NCBI GenBank assembly: GCA_026391735.1
Contig: JAPLDL010000011.1
Span: 1 to 62,915, forward strand
Reading direction: 5' to 3'
From: Bacteroidota bacterium
GTDB taxonomy: Bacteria > Bacteroidota > Bacteroidia > Bacteroidales > FEN-979
DNA length: 62,915 nucleotides
Made by a program: the position numbers and the translations under genes. Below are positions 26,445-34,557 of the stretch, one piece after another. The notes under the pieces were generated by a model. The model was not told the origin of the DNA, did no database searches, and saw nothing but the letters and a program-made list of their open reading frames with translations. Position 1 is the stretch's first letter; each line of letters begins with the position of its first letter.

Positions 26445-28436
26445 ATGAGTGAACAGCATTCAAATACGTTAATCTCTCCGCTTTGGCAAAGCCTGGTGAG
26501 CGATCCCCGCCTGGTGGATGGGAGACCTCTTCTTGAAAAGGCTCTTGCCTGTATTCAGCAGGATGCAGTCAGGACGGAGTTTCCCCGTCTTTCGGACGCT
26601 TCCTTTGAAATCTCCTACATCCTGCTTTGCGAAATGGACCAGGATGCTGAAACCATGGCCGCGGTAACGCTTAAGGATTTATTCGACAAAAGCAGGCTCA
26701 GCCTGCAGCAGGTCATTGACCAATACTCGCCCGGTGTTGGCACCCTGCTGATGGGGCTTCAGAAGATCGACCGGTTTGATACCCGCAAAGCGCATACGAA
26801 CGTCGAAAACTTCATCAAGCTTTTGCTTACCAGCTCCGATGATATCCGGGTGATCCTCATTCGAATTGCTCAGCGATTGTATGCATTGAGGCATATTGAA
26901 GAAGTGGGTGATGAGCAGCAGGCCGATATTCTGATAGAAGCCAATATGCTGTATCTCCCCATAACTCACCGCATCGGACTGTACAGGCTGAAAACCGAGT
27001 TCGAGGAACGCATCATGAGGTATTCCAAACCTGATATTTTCCAGTCCATCGAGCAAAAACTGGCCGAAACGCATGCCGACCGCGACCGGTTTACCCGCGA
27101 TTTCATCCGCCCCATAGAAGAAACATTAGTGGAACATGGCTTCAAATGCGAGATACGGAGGCGAACCAAGTCCATCCCCTCCATTTACCGCAAGATGCAG
27201 GCACAGAAAGTGGAGTTCGAAAAGGTATATGATCTCTTTGCCATCCGCATCATCCTCGACGAAATTGTTGAAAGCGAAAAAGCCGATTGCTGGAAAATTT
27301 ATTCACTGGTTACCGATATCTATACCCCGAATCCCCGCCGGTTGAGGGATTGGATATCTTTCCCCAAATCGACAGGTTATGAGTCGCTGCATTCAACAGT
27401 TATAGGCCCTGATGGGCGGTGGGTGGAGGTTCAGATACGTACCAGGCGCATGGATGAGGTTGCCGAAAAAGGTGTTGCGGCTCACTGGAAATACAAGAGC
27501 GCAGGAAAAGACAGCGGGGAAACAGACCTGTTCACGGCGATCAGGGAGATGCTGGAAACCCCCGTGAACAACCAGGGTGTTATTACGAACAAGGAAAAGC
27601 GGGCTCTTTATTCCGACGAGATTTTCATTTTCACACCCAAGGGTGACCTCAAAAGGCTTAAAAACGGGTATACCGTTCTTGATTTTGCATTTGAAGTCCA
27701 TACGACCATAGGCCATACCTGCACCGGGGCTATAGTGAACGGGAAGATCGTTCCGCTCAAATATATCTTAAGGAACGGGGATACCGTCAAAATACTGACT
27801 TCCAAGAACCAGAAACCGAATTCGGGATGGCTGGAGTTCGTGCGCAGTCCGCGCAACATTGCCCGGGTGAAGCATGCGCTGAAGATGGAACAGTATAAGG
27901 ATGCCGACCTGGGCAAGGAAATTATCAAGAACAAGGTCCTCCAGCTGGAGATGGAGTTTTCAGATCTTGTGATCCAGAAGCTGGTCGATGGGTTTGAATG
28001 TGAGAATTACCTGGAGCTTTACCAGAAATTCGGTGAGGGGAGGCTGGATCCTCTGAAGATCAAGAAGGTCCTTTTAGAACAGAAACCTTCGGCCCCTGTG
28101 GTTGCACATCCTTCCGAAGAACACTTTCCAGAGACCATGTCGAAAATGATTTCGGTCGACAAGGAATTTCTTATCATCGACAACAGGCATGAATCGTTTC
28201 ACTACCAGTTTGCTAAATGCTGCAAACCTGTCCCGGGAAATAAGATCTTTGCCTTTGTCAGCGTTTACCAGGGGGTTAAGATCCACCGCACCGATTGTCC
28301 GAATTCCCGCCAGCTTATCATGCGGTATCCATACAGGATCCTGGAAGCCAGGTGGAAGGAAGGACTGGCAAAAGAAACTGTATATCCGGTAAAAACTGAA
28401 TCAAAACCAGATGCAAAAGGAAAAGGAAGGAAATGA
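26445..28436 (+). CDS. RelA/SpoT homologue with degenerate HD hydrolase site and no ACT domain
   Basis: A 663-residue RSH protein. The N-terminal HD-fold region is recognisable, but where hydrolases have LHD.VED it reads LKDLFDK (residues 76-82), so the metal His is Lys; RLHNMR is RLYALR. ppGpp hydrolysis is therefore unlikely. The synthetase domain (about 220-355) keeps RRRTKSIPSIYRKM, YDLFAIRIIL and EVQIRT. TGS (about 385-450, FTPKGDLKRLKNGYTVLDFA) and the zinc-finger/CC domain (FAKCCKPVPG, then IHRTDCPN) follow, but the protein stops where an ACT domain normally begins. Likely a dedicated (p)ppGpp synthetase, cytosolic. Its stop overlaps the next ATG (ATGA). Confidence 0.9.
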   Translation: MSEQHSNTLISPLWQSLVSDPRLVDGRPLLEKALACIQQDAVRTEFPRLSDASFEISYILLCEMDQDAETMAAVTLKDLFDKSRLSLQQVIDQYSPGVGTLLMGLQKIDRFDTRKAHTNVENFIKLLLTSSDDIRVILIRIAQRLYALRHIEEVGDEQQADILIEANMLYLPITHRIGLYRLKTEFEERIMRYSKPDIFQSIEQKLAETHADRDRFTRDFIRPIEETLVEHGFKCEIRRRTKSIPSIYRKMQAQKVEFEKVYDLFAIRIILDEIVESEKADCWKIYSLVTDIYTPNPRRLRDWISFPKSTGYESLHSTVIGPDGRWVEVQIRTRRMDEVAEKGVAAHWKYKSAGKDSGETDLFTAIREMLETPVNNQGVITNKEKRALYSDEIFIFTPKGDLKRLKNGYTVLDFAFEVHTTIGHTCTGAIVNGKIVPLKYILRNGDTVKILTSKNQKPNSGWLEFVRSPRNIARVKHALKMEQYKDADLGKEIIKNKVLQLEMEFSDLVIQKLVDGFECENYLELYQKFGEGRLDPLKIKKVLLEQKPSAPVVAHPSEEHFPETMSKMISVDKEFLIIDNRHESFHYQFAKCCKPVPGNKIFAFVSVYQGVKIHRTDCPNSRQLIMRYPYRILEARWKEGLAKETVYPVKTESKPDAKGKGRK

Positions 28437-29203
28437 ACAGGGGCGCGATAATAGAGGTGAAAAACGTTTATAAATCCTTCAAATCGGTACATGCCGTCAG
28501 AGGGATCAACCTGGAAATTCTTCCTTCCCAGTTTATTGCTCTTTTGGGCCCGAACGGGGCTGGTAAGACCACCATGGTCGAGATGATCGAAGGGATACAA
28601 AAGCCTGACAGCGGGGAGATCCTTATTATGGGAAAGCCATGGAAAGGAAACGAAAAGGAATTCCGCAAGATCATGGGACTTTCGCTGCAGGAAACCCGGT
28701 TTATTGACAAATTAAGGGTATTTGAGACTCTGAGGCTGTTTGCCAGTTTCTTCTCACTGGGTGCAGAGCGTTGTGAAGAGGTAATGACCCTGGTCGGGCT
28801 TGAAGAAAAGAGGCAGGCTTATGTGGTCAATCTTTCGGGCGGACAGCGTCAGAGGCTGGCACTTGGTGTGGCCCTTTTGAACAAACCGAAGATCCTGCTT
28901 CTGGATGAACCTACAACAGGGCTTGATCCCCAGGCCAGGAGGGAGGTATGGATGATTTTGAAAAAGCTGAAGGATGCTTCTTCCACCTCGATGATACTCA
29001 CCACGCATTATATGGAAGAAGCGGAACAGCTATGCGATTATATCGTCATCATGGACCACGGAACTATTCTGAAAGAAGGGACTCTGCCTGAGCTGCTTGG
29101 GAAGTCATCCGCCGACATGGAAAAGAAAGAAGAATATACAGGCCCTCCCAGGAATCTGGATGAGTTGTTCATCGAGCTGACTGGACGGCATTTGCATGAG
29201 TGA
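28433..29203 (+). CDS. ABC transporter ATP-binding protein
   Basis: A 256-residue ATPase with Walker A GPNGAGKTT, Q-loop SLQET, signature LSGGQRQR, Walker B ILLLDEPTTGLD and the switch His in TTHYMEEAEQ. The sequence type (short subunit with ALLGPNGAGKTT and MEEAEQLCDYIVIMDHG) is that of ABC-2 exporters. It pairs with the permease at 29280-30437; together they would export a lipid, drug or polysaccharide. It begins with the ATGA overlap on the RSH stop, so it is translationally coupled to the (p)ppGpp synthetase gene. Confidence 0.95.
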   Translation: MNRGAIIEVKNVYKSFKSVHAVRGINLEILPSQFIALLGPNGAGKTTMVEMIEGIQKPDSGEILIMGKPWKGNEKEFRKIMGLSLQETRFIDKLRVFETLRLFASFFSLGAERCEEVMTLVGLEEKRQAYVVNLSGGQRQRLALGVALLNKPKILLLDEPTTGLDPQARREVWMILKKLKDASSTSMILTTHYMEEAEQLCDYIVIMDHGTILKEGTLPELLGKSSADMEKKEEYTGPPRNLDELFIELTGRHLHE

Positions 29204-29205
29204 TT

Positions 29206-29277
29206 TACAATGTACAAATTACAAATGATGAATGATTTTTCTATTTGTACATTGTACATCGTACATTGTACATTCCA
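29206..29277. repeat. TACATTGTACA palindromic repeat block
   Basis: TACAATGTACAAAT (29206-29219) and ATTTGTACATTGTA (29243-29256) are a perfect 14-bp inverted repeat, followed by two more TACATTGTACAT-like units up to the permease start codon. It fills the whole gap between the ABC ATPase and permease genes. Confidence 0.8.
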
Positions 29278-29279
29278 TC

Positions 29280-30437
29280 ATGAAGACAACAATGCTTAAA
29301 AGAATTACCAACAGCCCGCTCTGGCAACTGATACTTGCGAATGCCCGCGAACTGCTTCGCGAGCCGGCCGTGCTGTTTTGGGGTATCGGCTTCCCGATCC
29401 TTATGTCACTTGGACTGGGCGTTGCTTTCACAAAGAAAAAAGATGTTACGGTGACTGTCGCTGTTATCGGCCGCAACCATCTGGTGCATGCTCCCTCCGA
29501 CAGCGTTTCGATCATTCAGACCTTTCTGATGAAAAACAAGGCGGTTTTGAAAGCCGGCAATGATGGCTCGCTTTCCCGTGAACTTACGGTTCCTGACGAA
29601 AAACTGGGGGGTACGACATACATTTTCCGTGACATGAGCTGGAAAAAGGCCATGGTGATGCTGAAAAGGGGGAATCTGAACCTGGTGATGGATGAGGCTC
29701 AGGGCCGGATCCAATATCACTTTGACCCGATGAATCCCGATGCCCAGCTTACCTATCTTAAATTTTCCAAGCTGATGAAGGACCCTGAACTCATAATCAG
29801 GCCATCCGAGGCTGAGATCAGGCCGCTCGATGTGACAGGAACGAGGTATATCGATTTCCTTGTGCCCGGACTGATCTGCATGGGGGTCATGATGTCGTGC
29901 ATGTGGGGGGTGAGCTACGATATCATTGAAAAACGCTCCAAAAAGCTGCTTCGCCGGATGATAGCCACGCCGATGAAACGTTCGAACTTCCTGGTGGCCT
30001 TGATCACGGTAAGGATGGCAATGAATTTTGTAGAATCCGGATTGCTTTTTCTTTTTGCCTGGCTGGTTTTCCATATTACGATACAGGGGAGCGTGCCTGC
30101 GCTGGTCCTGTTTTTTATTTCGGGAAATATAGCATTTGCAGGCCTGGCAGTGTTCCTGTCGTGCAATACGGCCAAAACTGAGATCGGGAACGGGCTTATC
30201 AACCTGGTAAGCATGCCTATGATGGTACTTTCGGGGATTTTCTTTTCCTATCATAATTTCCCCGGATGGATCATTCCCGTAATTCAAAAATTTCCATTGA
30301 CAATGATGGCGGATGGCGTTCGGAGTATTTTCATCGAAGGTGCCGGGTTCAGCGAGATCATGATGCCTACCCTGATCATGCTGGTGATTGGCATGATGTT
30401 TTTTACAGCAGGATTGAAGTTGTTTAAATGGCATTGA
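29280..30437 (+). CDS. ABC-2 type permease
   Basis: A 385-residue inner-membrane protein. It has an N-terminal TM (about residues 22-40, VLFWGIGFPILMSLGLGVAF), a periplasmic region of about 130 residues, then five hydrophobic helices (about 185-385) with the ABC-2 features IEKRSKKLLRRMIATPMKRS and a late LPLTMMADGVR-like stretch (KFPLTMMADGVR). The start is set at ATG 29280 (MKTTMLKRI); the longer frame from 29232 is translated repeat sequence. Partner of the ATPase upstream; substrate not identifiable. Confidence 0.93.
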   Translation: MKTTMLKRITNSPLWQLILANARELLREPAVLFWGIGFPILMSLGLGVAFTKKKDVTVTVAVIGRNHLVHAPSDSVSIIQTFLMKNKAVLKAGNDGSLSRELTVPDEKLGGTTYIFRDMSWKKAMVMLKRGNLNLVMDEAQGRIQYHFDPMNPDAQLTYLKFSKLMKDPELIIRPSEAEIRPLDVTGTRYIDFLVPGLICMGVMMSCMWGVSYDIIEKRSKKLLRRMIATPMKRSNFLVALITVRMAMNFVESGLLFLFAWLVFHITIQGSVPALVLFFISGNIAFAGLAVFLSCNTAKTEIGNGLINLVSMPMMVLSGIFFSYHNFPGWIIPVIQKFPLTMMADGVRSIFIEGAGFSEIMMPTLIMLVIGMMFFTAGLKLFKWH

Positions 30438-30532
30438 TGAATCCTGCTTATTTGAATTAATGCTCTGCATTTTCCCAGGTTTTTCTTGCATTTTATTTGA
30501 AAATTTCGTATATTGGCTTCAAATCGCGGCAT

Positions 30533-31222
30533 ATGGAAAATCTTTTACTTAAATACATGGGCGAGGGCTTATCAAAAGAGCTGGCCCAGGCTCCTTTAGC
30601 GAAAAAGCCTATTGTCACCATCAGCAGGGAGTACGGCTGCCCTTCCAAACTCATTGCCCAGATGCTGACCGATGCCTTGAATAAAAGAGCAGGGGAACAT
30701 GACATTAAGAAATGGAAGTTCATCAATAAGGAAGTCCTTGAATCGGCGGCGAAGGAGCTTCAGCTGAATCCTGCCGATGTAAAATATCTGCTGAGTATGG
30801 GTGAAAAAGGTTTGCTTGAGGACTTTCTGGTGTCATTTTCAGCCGGTTATGTGAGTAATCTGAAGGTAAAGCATACCCTGATCAAAGTGGTGAACACTAT
30901 CGCCCAGGCAGGCCATGTCGTGCTGATTGGCCGGGGGAGTGCTGCAATTCTTCATGGCAGGCCAGGTTCGCTTCACATCAGGTTGCAGGCTCCTGTGGAA
31001 TGGAGGATAAAGTTTGTATGTGAGATGAGGGGAGTAGGAGCCGATGAGGCCAGGCATATGATAGAAAGCACCGACAAAAAGCGGACTGCCCTGTATGAGT
31101 TGATTCTCGGGAAGAAGCTCGATCCCTATATATTTGACGCGGCGTTTAATTGTGCAAGCCTGTCAAAACACAAGATCGTCCAGGGCATACTGGGTATGAT
31201 GGAAGCCGGGGAAATGCTTTGA
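30533..31222 (+). CDS. Cytidylate-kinase-like family protein
   Basis: A 229-residue cytosolic protein of the cytidylate-kinase-like family (P-loop kinase fold). The segment PIVTISREYGCPSKLIAQ (about residues 23-40) aligns with the usual ISR.YGSGGR.IA stretch, but the Gly-rich part of the loop is changed to CPSK, so nucleotide binding may be altered. Further along are VVLIGRGSAAIL and a late ...KRT..YE motif. The substrate of this family is uncertain; it is not the canonical Cmk. ATG 30533 is chosen over 30497 because the family starts near the ISR strand and the upstream 12 codons look like leader. It precedes the tRNA pair. Confidence 0.8.
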   Translation: MENLLLKYMGEGLSKELAQAPLAKKPIVTISREYGCPSKLIAQMLTDALNKRAGEHDIKKWKFINKEVLESAAKELQLNPADVKYLLSMGEKGLLEDFLVSFSAGYVSNLKVKHTLIKVVNTIAQAGHVVLIGRGSAAILHGRPGSLHIRLQAPVEWRIKFVCEMRGVGADEARHMIESTDKKRTALYELILGKKLDPYIFDAAFNCASLSKHKIVQGILGMMEAGEML

Positions 31223-31247
31223 CCGGGGCATGCTACCTGATAAATCC

Positions 31248-31276
31248 TCAATCGTAATTCGTAAATCGTAAATCTT
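31248..31276. repeat. CGTAATTCGTAAATCG repeat (second site)
   Basis: AATCGTAATTCGTAAATCGTAAATC-type units sit between the kinase-like gene and the tRNA-Pro promoter; the unit is the same as that at 20556-20617. Confidence 0.75.
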
Positions 31277-31280
31277 TTCT

Positions 31281-31288
31281 TACCTTTG
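31281..31288 (+). promoter_or_regulatory. TAnnTTTG promoter box for the tRNA genes
   Basis: TACCTTTG matches the -7 consensus 16 bp before the tRNA-Pro 5' end. The box and following bases (TACCTTTGCAGCCCTAAA) are almost the same as those upstream of tnaA. Confidence 0.6.
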
Positions 31289-31303
31289 CAGCCCTAAATT
31301 ATT

Positions 31304-31380
31304 CGGGATGTAGCGCAGTTGGCTAGCGCACCACGTTCGGGACGTGGGGGTCGGAAGTTCGAGTCTTCTCATCCCGACCA
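31304..31380 (+). tRNA. tRNA-Pro (anticodon CGG)
   Basis: A full cloverleaf is readable: acceptor CGGGATG (31304-31310) with CATCCCG (31370-31376), D-arm with AGTTGG, anticodon stem CCACG/CGTGG around loop TTCGGGA (anticodon CGG at 31338-31340), T-loop TTCGAGT, discriminator A and an encoded CCA (31378-31380). Confidence 0.96.
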
Positions 31381-31385
31381 AAACA

Positions 31386-31410
31386 AGGGCGACTTAAGGG
31401 TCGCCTTTTG
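31386..31410 (+). terminator. Hairpin with T-tail between the two tRNAs
   Basis: GGCGAC (31389-31394) pairs with GTCGCC (31401-31406), flanked by AAG and CTTTT. It lies between tRNA-Pro and tRNA-Thr and may attenuate or process the shared transcript. Confidence 0.65.
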
Positions 31411-31416
31411 CAAATG

Positions 31417-31492
31417 CCACTTTAGCTCAGTTGGTAGAGCAGCTGATTCGTAATTAGCAGGTCGAGGGTTCAAGTCCCTTGAGTGGCTCCAT
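31417..31492 (+). tRNA. tRNA-Thr (anticodon CGT)
   Basis: Acceptor GCCACTT (31417-31423) pairs with GAGTGGC (31482-31488, one G-T pair); anticodon stem GCTGA/TTAGC encloses TTCGTAA (anticodon CGT at 31450-31452); T-loop TTCAAGT; discriminator T; encoded CCA at 31490-31492. Confidence 0.96.
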
Positions 31493-31500
31493 CAAAATCA

Positions 31501-31533
31501 ACCATTTACGATCTTTTTCGTGAGTGGTTTTTT
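31501..31533 (+). terminator. Terminator after tRNA-Thr
   Basis: ACCA...ACGA (31501-31511) pairs with TCGT...TGGT (31518-31528) across an internal mismatch, followed by a run of six T. Confidence 0.6.
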
Positions 31534-31639
31534 CGTTTGAGGACAAACCAATGCTCGTTTTGGTGATCGGTAGAGGGAATCAGGATATAATAATATTGAA
31601 TGCGATAAAATTGTAACTTTATCCAATAAATAGACCTCC

Positions 31640-32386
31640 ATGAAAAGATTGATCCTAATTTTCAGCCTGACTATTTCGATGATTGCTGTGTATTCACAGG
31701 CAGTTTTAGAGCATGTATACCCGCAATTATCCGTTCAATTGCCAGTTAAATTGTCTAACAATGAATGGGTTTATCCGGTAACCCATTTAGGTCTGCCAAT
31801 TACAGATGTTGAAATTTATTCAAGCAGTCATGTCTTGTTTAAGACAATACCATTGTATATCCCTTCAGGATATATGTATTTTAATAGCGTTTATATCTCT
31901 GACGTATTATTTAACTCTGATAGTAAAATTGAGGTTTTATATAATGTCCAGATTAGTTGGAATTTACAGAATACATATCTGATTAATGAGGATGGAATGG
32001 TTTTACAGGAATTCCCACACCAGTATATTGTTTGTATATTTAATATGGATGGGGCTTATAAATTGATAACGGGCAGTGAAGGCGGCGGCGACACTTGCCG
32101 GATTTATAGTCTTCCCGGGACAATGGCTGATATTCCTGCACCTGAGTCACAGTTAACATCGTCAGCTTCTCCAAACCCCTGTAAAGACCTGATTGAAATC
32201 AGTCACCCGATAAATGCTGTCAGGATAAGAATAATCTCAGTTGAGGGTAAAGAGGTCTACCGGGTAAATACTAGGATGGCGTTATCAACCAAGATTCAGA
32301 CCATGGCCTTGCCAGCCGGAACATATATCTATGAAGTGACACTCAGCGATCAGCGGAAGTTGACAGGGAAATTCATTAAAAGGTAA
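31640..32386 (+). CDS. T9SS-secreted protein, unknown function
   Basis: A 248-residue protein with a signal peptide (residues 1-19, ending VYSQA). The central part (about 20-170) is strand-rich, with no family I recognise. The C-terminal about 75 residues form a T9SS type-A sorting domain (SASPNPCKDLIEI at about 176, then VEGKEVYRV, LPAGTYIYEV and a terminal GKFIKR), so it is exported across the outer membrane. It is the first of a run of secreted-protein genes on the plus strand; the next gene starts 23 bp after its stop. Confidence 0.85.
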   Translation: MKRLILIFSLTISMIAVYSQAVLEHVYPQLSVQLPVKLSNNEWVYPVTHLGLPITDVEIYSSSHVLFKTIPLYIPSGYMYFNSVYISDVLFNSDSKIEVLYNVQISWNLQNTYLINEDGMVLQEFPHQYIVCIFNMDGAYKLITGSEGGGDTCRIYSLPGTMADIPAPESQLTSSASPNPCKDLIEISHPINAVRIRIISVEGKEVYRVNTRMALSTKIQTMALPAGTYIYEVTLSDQRKLTGKFIKR

Positions 32387-32409
32387 GCAAAATCAAGTAA
32401 GACTGGACA

Positions 32410-33798
32410 ATGAAAAGACTATTTTTTGTACTGATAAGTTTTTTCCCGATGATTGTTTTATCTCAGGAAGATTGGATTACATCTTCGCCTTTGGATTACA
32501 TGTGGAAAAACGTTGGAGTGAAGGGTTTCTCATTAGCAAGATGTGATTACCTCACCTTCGCCCTTAACTCAACGGGAAGACCATTTGTGGCATATTCTGA
32601 TGCGGGAAAAGGACTTAAAGCTACCGTCATGACGTTTGATGGAACTAACTGGGTGAATGTGGGTAATGCCGGGTTTACCGTTGGTGAAGCCGAGATGCCA
32701 TTTCTGGCCATTAGTCCTACTGACCAATTATACCTGGCTCTTGTGGACCGTGGAATTAATTTGAAGATGACTGTCATGAAGTTCGATGGCAATAGTTGGA
32801 CGTATGTGGGTAACCCGGGCTTTGGTGCCGACTTCCCGGAAGATTTAAACATGGCATTTAACCCTATTGACAGTTTGCCTTATATTGCCTTTGATGGCTG
32901 TAATAATGGATGTCCACCGGTAGTGATGAAATTCAATGGGACATCATGGGTGGATGTAGGAAATGCCGCAACTTTTACAGATAATGTAAGGTTTCCAAGC
33001 CTTGCATTCAGCCCTGCAGGTCAGCCTTATTTAGCCTATAGCGACTATAAATGGTACAGCCGATTATCCGTTATTAAATACGATGGAGCGAACTGGGTGC
33101 TTGTTGGAACAGATCATTTCACGTACCCAAATGGAGGCTGGTATGTAAAGATGGCTTTTAACCCTGCCGACAGCTTACCAAACGTAGCTTTTACAGACGG
33201 GGGTGTTGCAAATAAAGTATCTGTAATGAAGTTCAATGGATCGTCATGGGTATTTGTTGGAGATGAGGGATTTTCTGCGGATTATGCAAATTATATGAAC
33301 CTTGCATTTAGCCCATCTGGTCAACCCTATGTGGCTTTTCAGGATTTTGGAGTATCACGGAAAGCAGTTGTTATGACCTATACAGGAGGTTCATGGACTT
33401 CTGTTGGAATAAATGGTGTTTCGGCGGATCAGGCTTTTTATGAAAATGTCGCTGTCAATGCTTCAGGCCAACCCTATGTTGCATTTCAAGACTGGTGGCA
33501 TGCCAGTAAAGCAACTGTTATGAAGTACGACTCCGTTTTGGTAGGGACGAAAGAGTCACAACCGATGCAAATCTCGATACAACCTAATCCTGCCTCCGAT
33601 AAGTTAGTAGTGGATGTGCTGATTGGTGAGACCAAATTAGAGTTATCCATTTTGAATTTTCAAGGGCAGCAGGTGCTAAACCTGAAACTTTGGGATGCCA
33701 GGACCATTATCAATATCAGTCCCTTCCCAAGCGGAGTTTATACCGTAAAGGTCACTGGTGAAAAGACCCTGATGTTGAGAAAATTTGTAAAACTATAA
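32410..33798 (+). CDS. T9SS-secreted beta-propeller-like repeat protein
   Basis: A 462-residue secreted protein with a signal peptide (residues 1-18, ending VLSQ). Residues about 40-380 contain six to seven repeats of about 48 residues, each with VMKFDGxSWxxVG followed by FNPxDSLPYIAF or FSPSGQPYVAF, the pattern of a seven-bladed propeller. The C-terminal 75 residues are a T9SS sorting domain (IQPNPASDKLVVDV, GVYTVKVTGE, LRKFVKL). Function unknown; the repeats suggest binding rather than catalysis. Close spacing to the preceding gene suggests co-transcription. Confidence 0.88.
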   Translation: MKRLFFVLISFFPMIVLSQEDWITSSPLDYMWKNVGVKGFSLARCDYLTFALNSTGRPFVAYSDAGKGLKATVMTFDGTNWVNVGNAGFTVGEAEMPFLAISPTDQLYLALVDRGINLKMTVMKFDGNSWTYVGNPGFGADFPEDLNMAFNPIDSLPYIAFDGCNNGCPPVVMKFNGTSWVDVGNAATFTDNVRFPSLAFSPAGQPYLAYSDYKWYSRLSVIKYDGANWVLVGTDHFTYPNGGWYVKMAFNPADSLPNVAFTDGGVANKVSVMKFNGSSWVFVGDEGFSADYANYMNLAFSPSGQPYVAFQDFGVSRKAVVMTYTGGSWTSVGINGVSADQAFYENVAVNASGQPYVAFQDWWHASKATVMKYDSVLVGTKESQPMQISIQPNPASDKLVVDVLIGETKLELSILNFQGQQVLNLKLWDARTIINISPFPSGVYTVKVTGEKTLMLRKFVKL

Positions 33799-33850
33799 AC
33801 CAGCAACCTTCGGCAACCTAATATCAAAGAATTGGAAAATGTATTATAAA

Positions 33851-34222
33851 ATGAAGAATGTTATCTCAGGTATTGCCTTGTTGCTTCTCAGCACAACAGC
33901 TTTGGCACAGGGGTATATCCAGTCAGACACTACCATCAACAAGACCATCAAGCTTAAGGAATCCTTTGAGCTGCAATTTGTGCATTGTCCGGGCTGCGGG
34001 TACAGCTGGGGTTTGATGAAGAAATGTGATTCAACAGTAATCTCGATCCAATTAGTGAGTGATGAGGTCATGGCTGGTAATGGTCCGGTTGGCGGTCACT
34101 ATATTTCTACATACAAATATACCGGGCTGGCCACAGGCAGCTATTTGCTCGAATATTTCTATCGGCGGCCATGGTTAAAGGAATACCTGTTTAAATGCAG
34201 CCTGACGATTATTGTAGAGTAG
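33851..34222 (+). CDS. Chagasin-type (I42) cysteine-protease inhibitor, exported
   Basis: A 123-residue protein with a signal peptide (residues 1-19, ending ALAQ). The three inhibitor loops of the chagasin family can be matched: the first, normally NP.TGY.W, reads CPGCGYSW; the second is GPVGGHYIS; the third is RRPW. The family blocks papain-like proteases by wedging these loops into the active site. Two Cys replace residues in loop 1, which is unusual. Start at 33851 (MKNVISG) preferred over 33839 for a normal signal peptide. It would act in the periplasm or outside, perhaps protecting secreted proteins. Confidence 0.75.
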   Translation: MKNVISGIALLLLSTTALAQGYIQSDTTINKTIKLKESFELQFVHCPGCGYSWGLMKKCDSTVISIQLVSDEVMAGNGPVGGHYISTYKYTGLATGSYLLEYFYRRPWLKEYLFKCSLTIIVE

Positions 34223-34557
34223 GGATCGGTAGGTTCGCAGTATAAAGCATAACCGCTTGCCCTATAAGCCAGGATCTTCTATGAGTGAAGAGTCATCTTT
34301 GAAGGAACGTTGCTTATATTTGGCGGGGTAGCAGAATTTTTATTTTCCGGGCAGAATTCATAATTTTTTTAGTTCATATTTAATTACCCTCCAATCTCTT
34401 TACAAAATTCTTGACTTTTGCTTTTAATGTATTATATTTGACTGTGGTAATCTGTTGTACTGAAACTGCTGTAAATACATTATATATCTCCCGGTAAATA
34501 ATTGATGTAGTTGATGTGTAAGGCCCTTCGAACTTCGGCCATTAAAATTCAGTAACA
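34223..34557 (+). promoter_or_regulatory. 335-bp gap with a promoter for the beta-helix gene
   Basis: No gene is seen in this gap. TATATTTG (34433-34440) matches TAnnTTTG, with TTGAC 17 bp upstream (34411-34415). A leader of about 110 nt to the ATG at 34558 follows; no clear structured element was found in it. Confidence 0.45.

Noticed and set aside
29406..30491. 361-residue minus-strand ORF
   Set aside because: Antisense to the ABC permease; composition (His, Gln, Arg rich) is typical of a reverse-strand shadow of a hydrophobic protein.
31304..31492. tRNA genes as an integration site for a mobile island
   Set aside because: No integrase nearby and no direct repeat of the tRNA 3' ends found in the flanking sequence.
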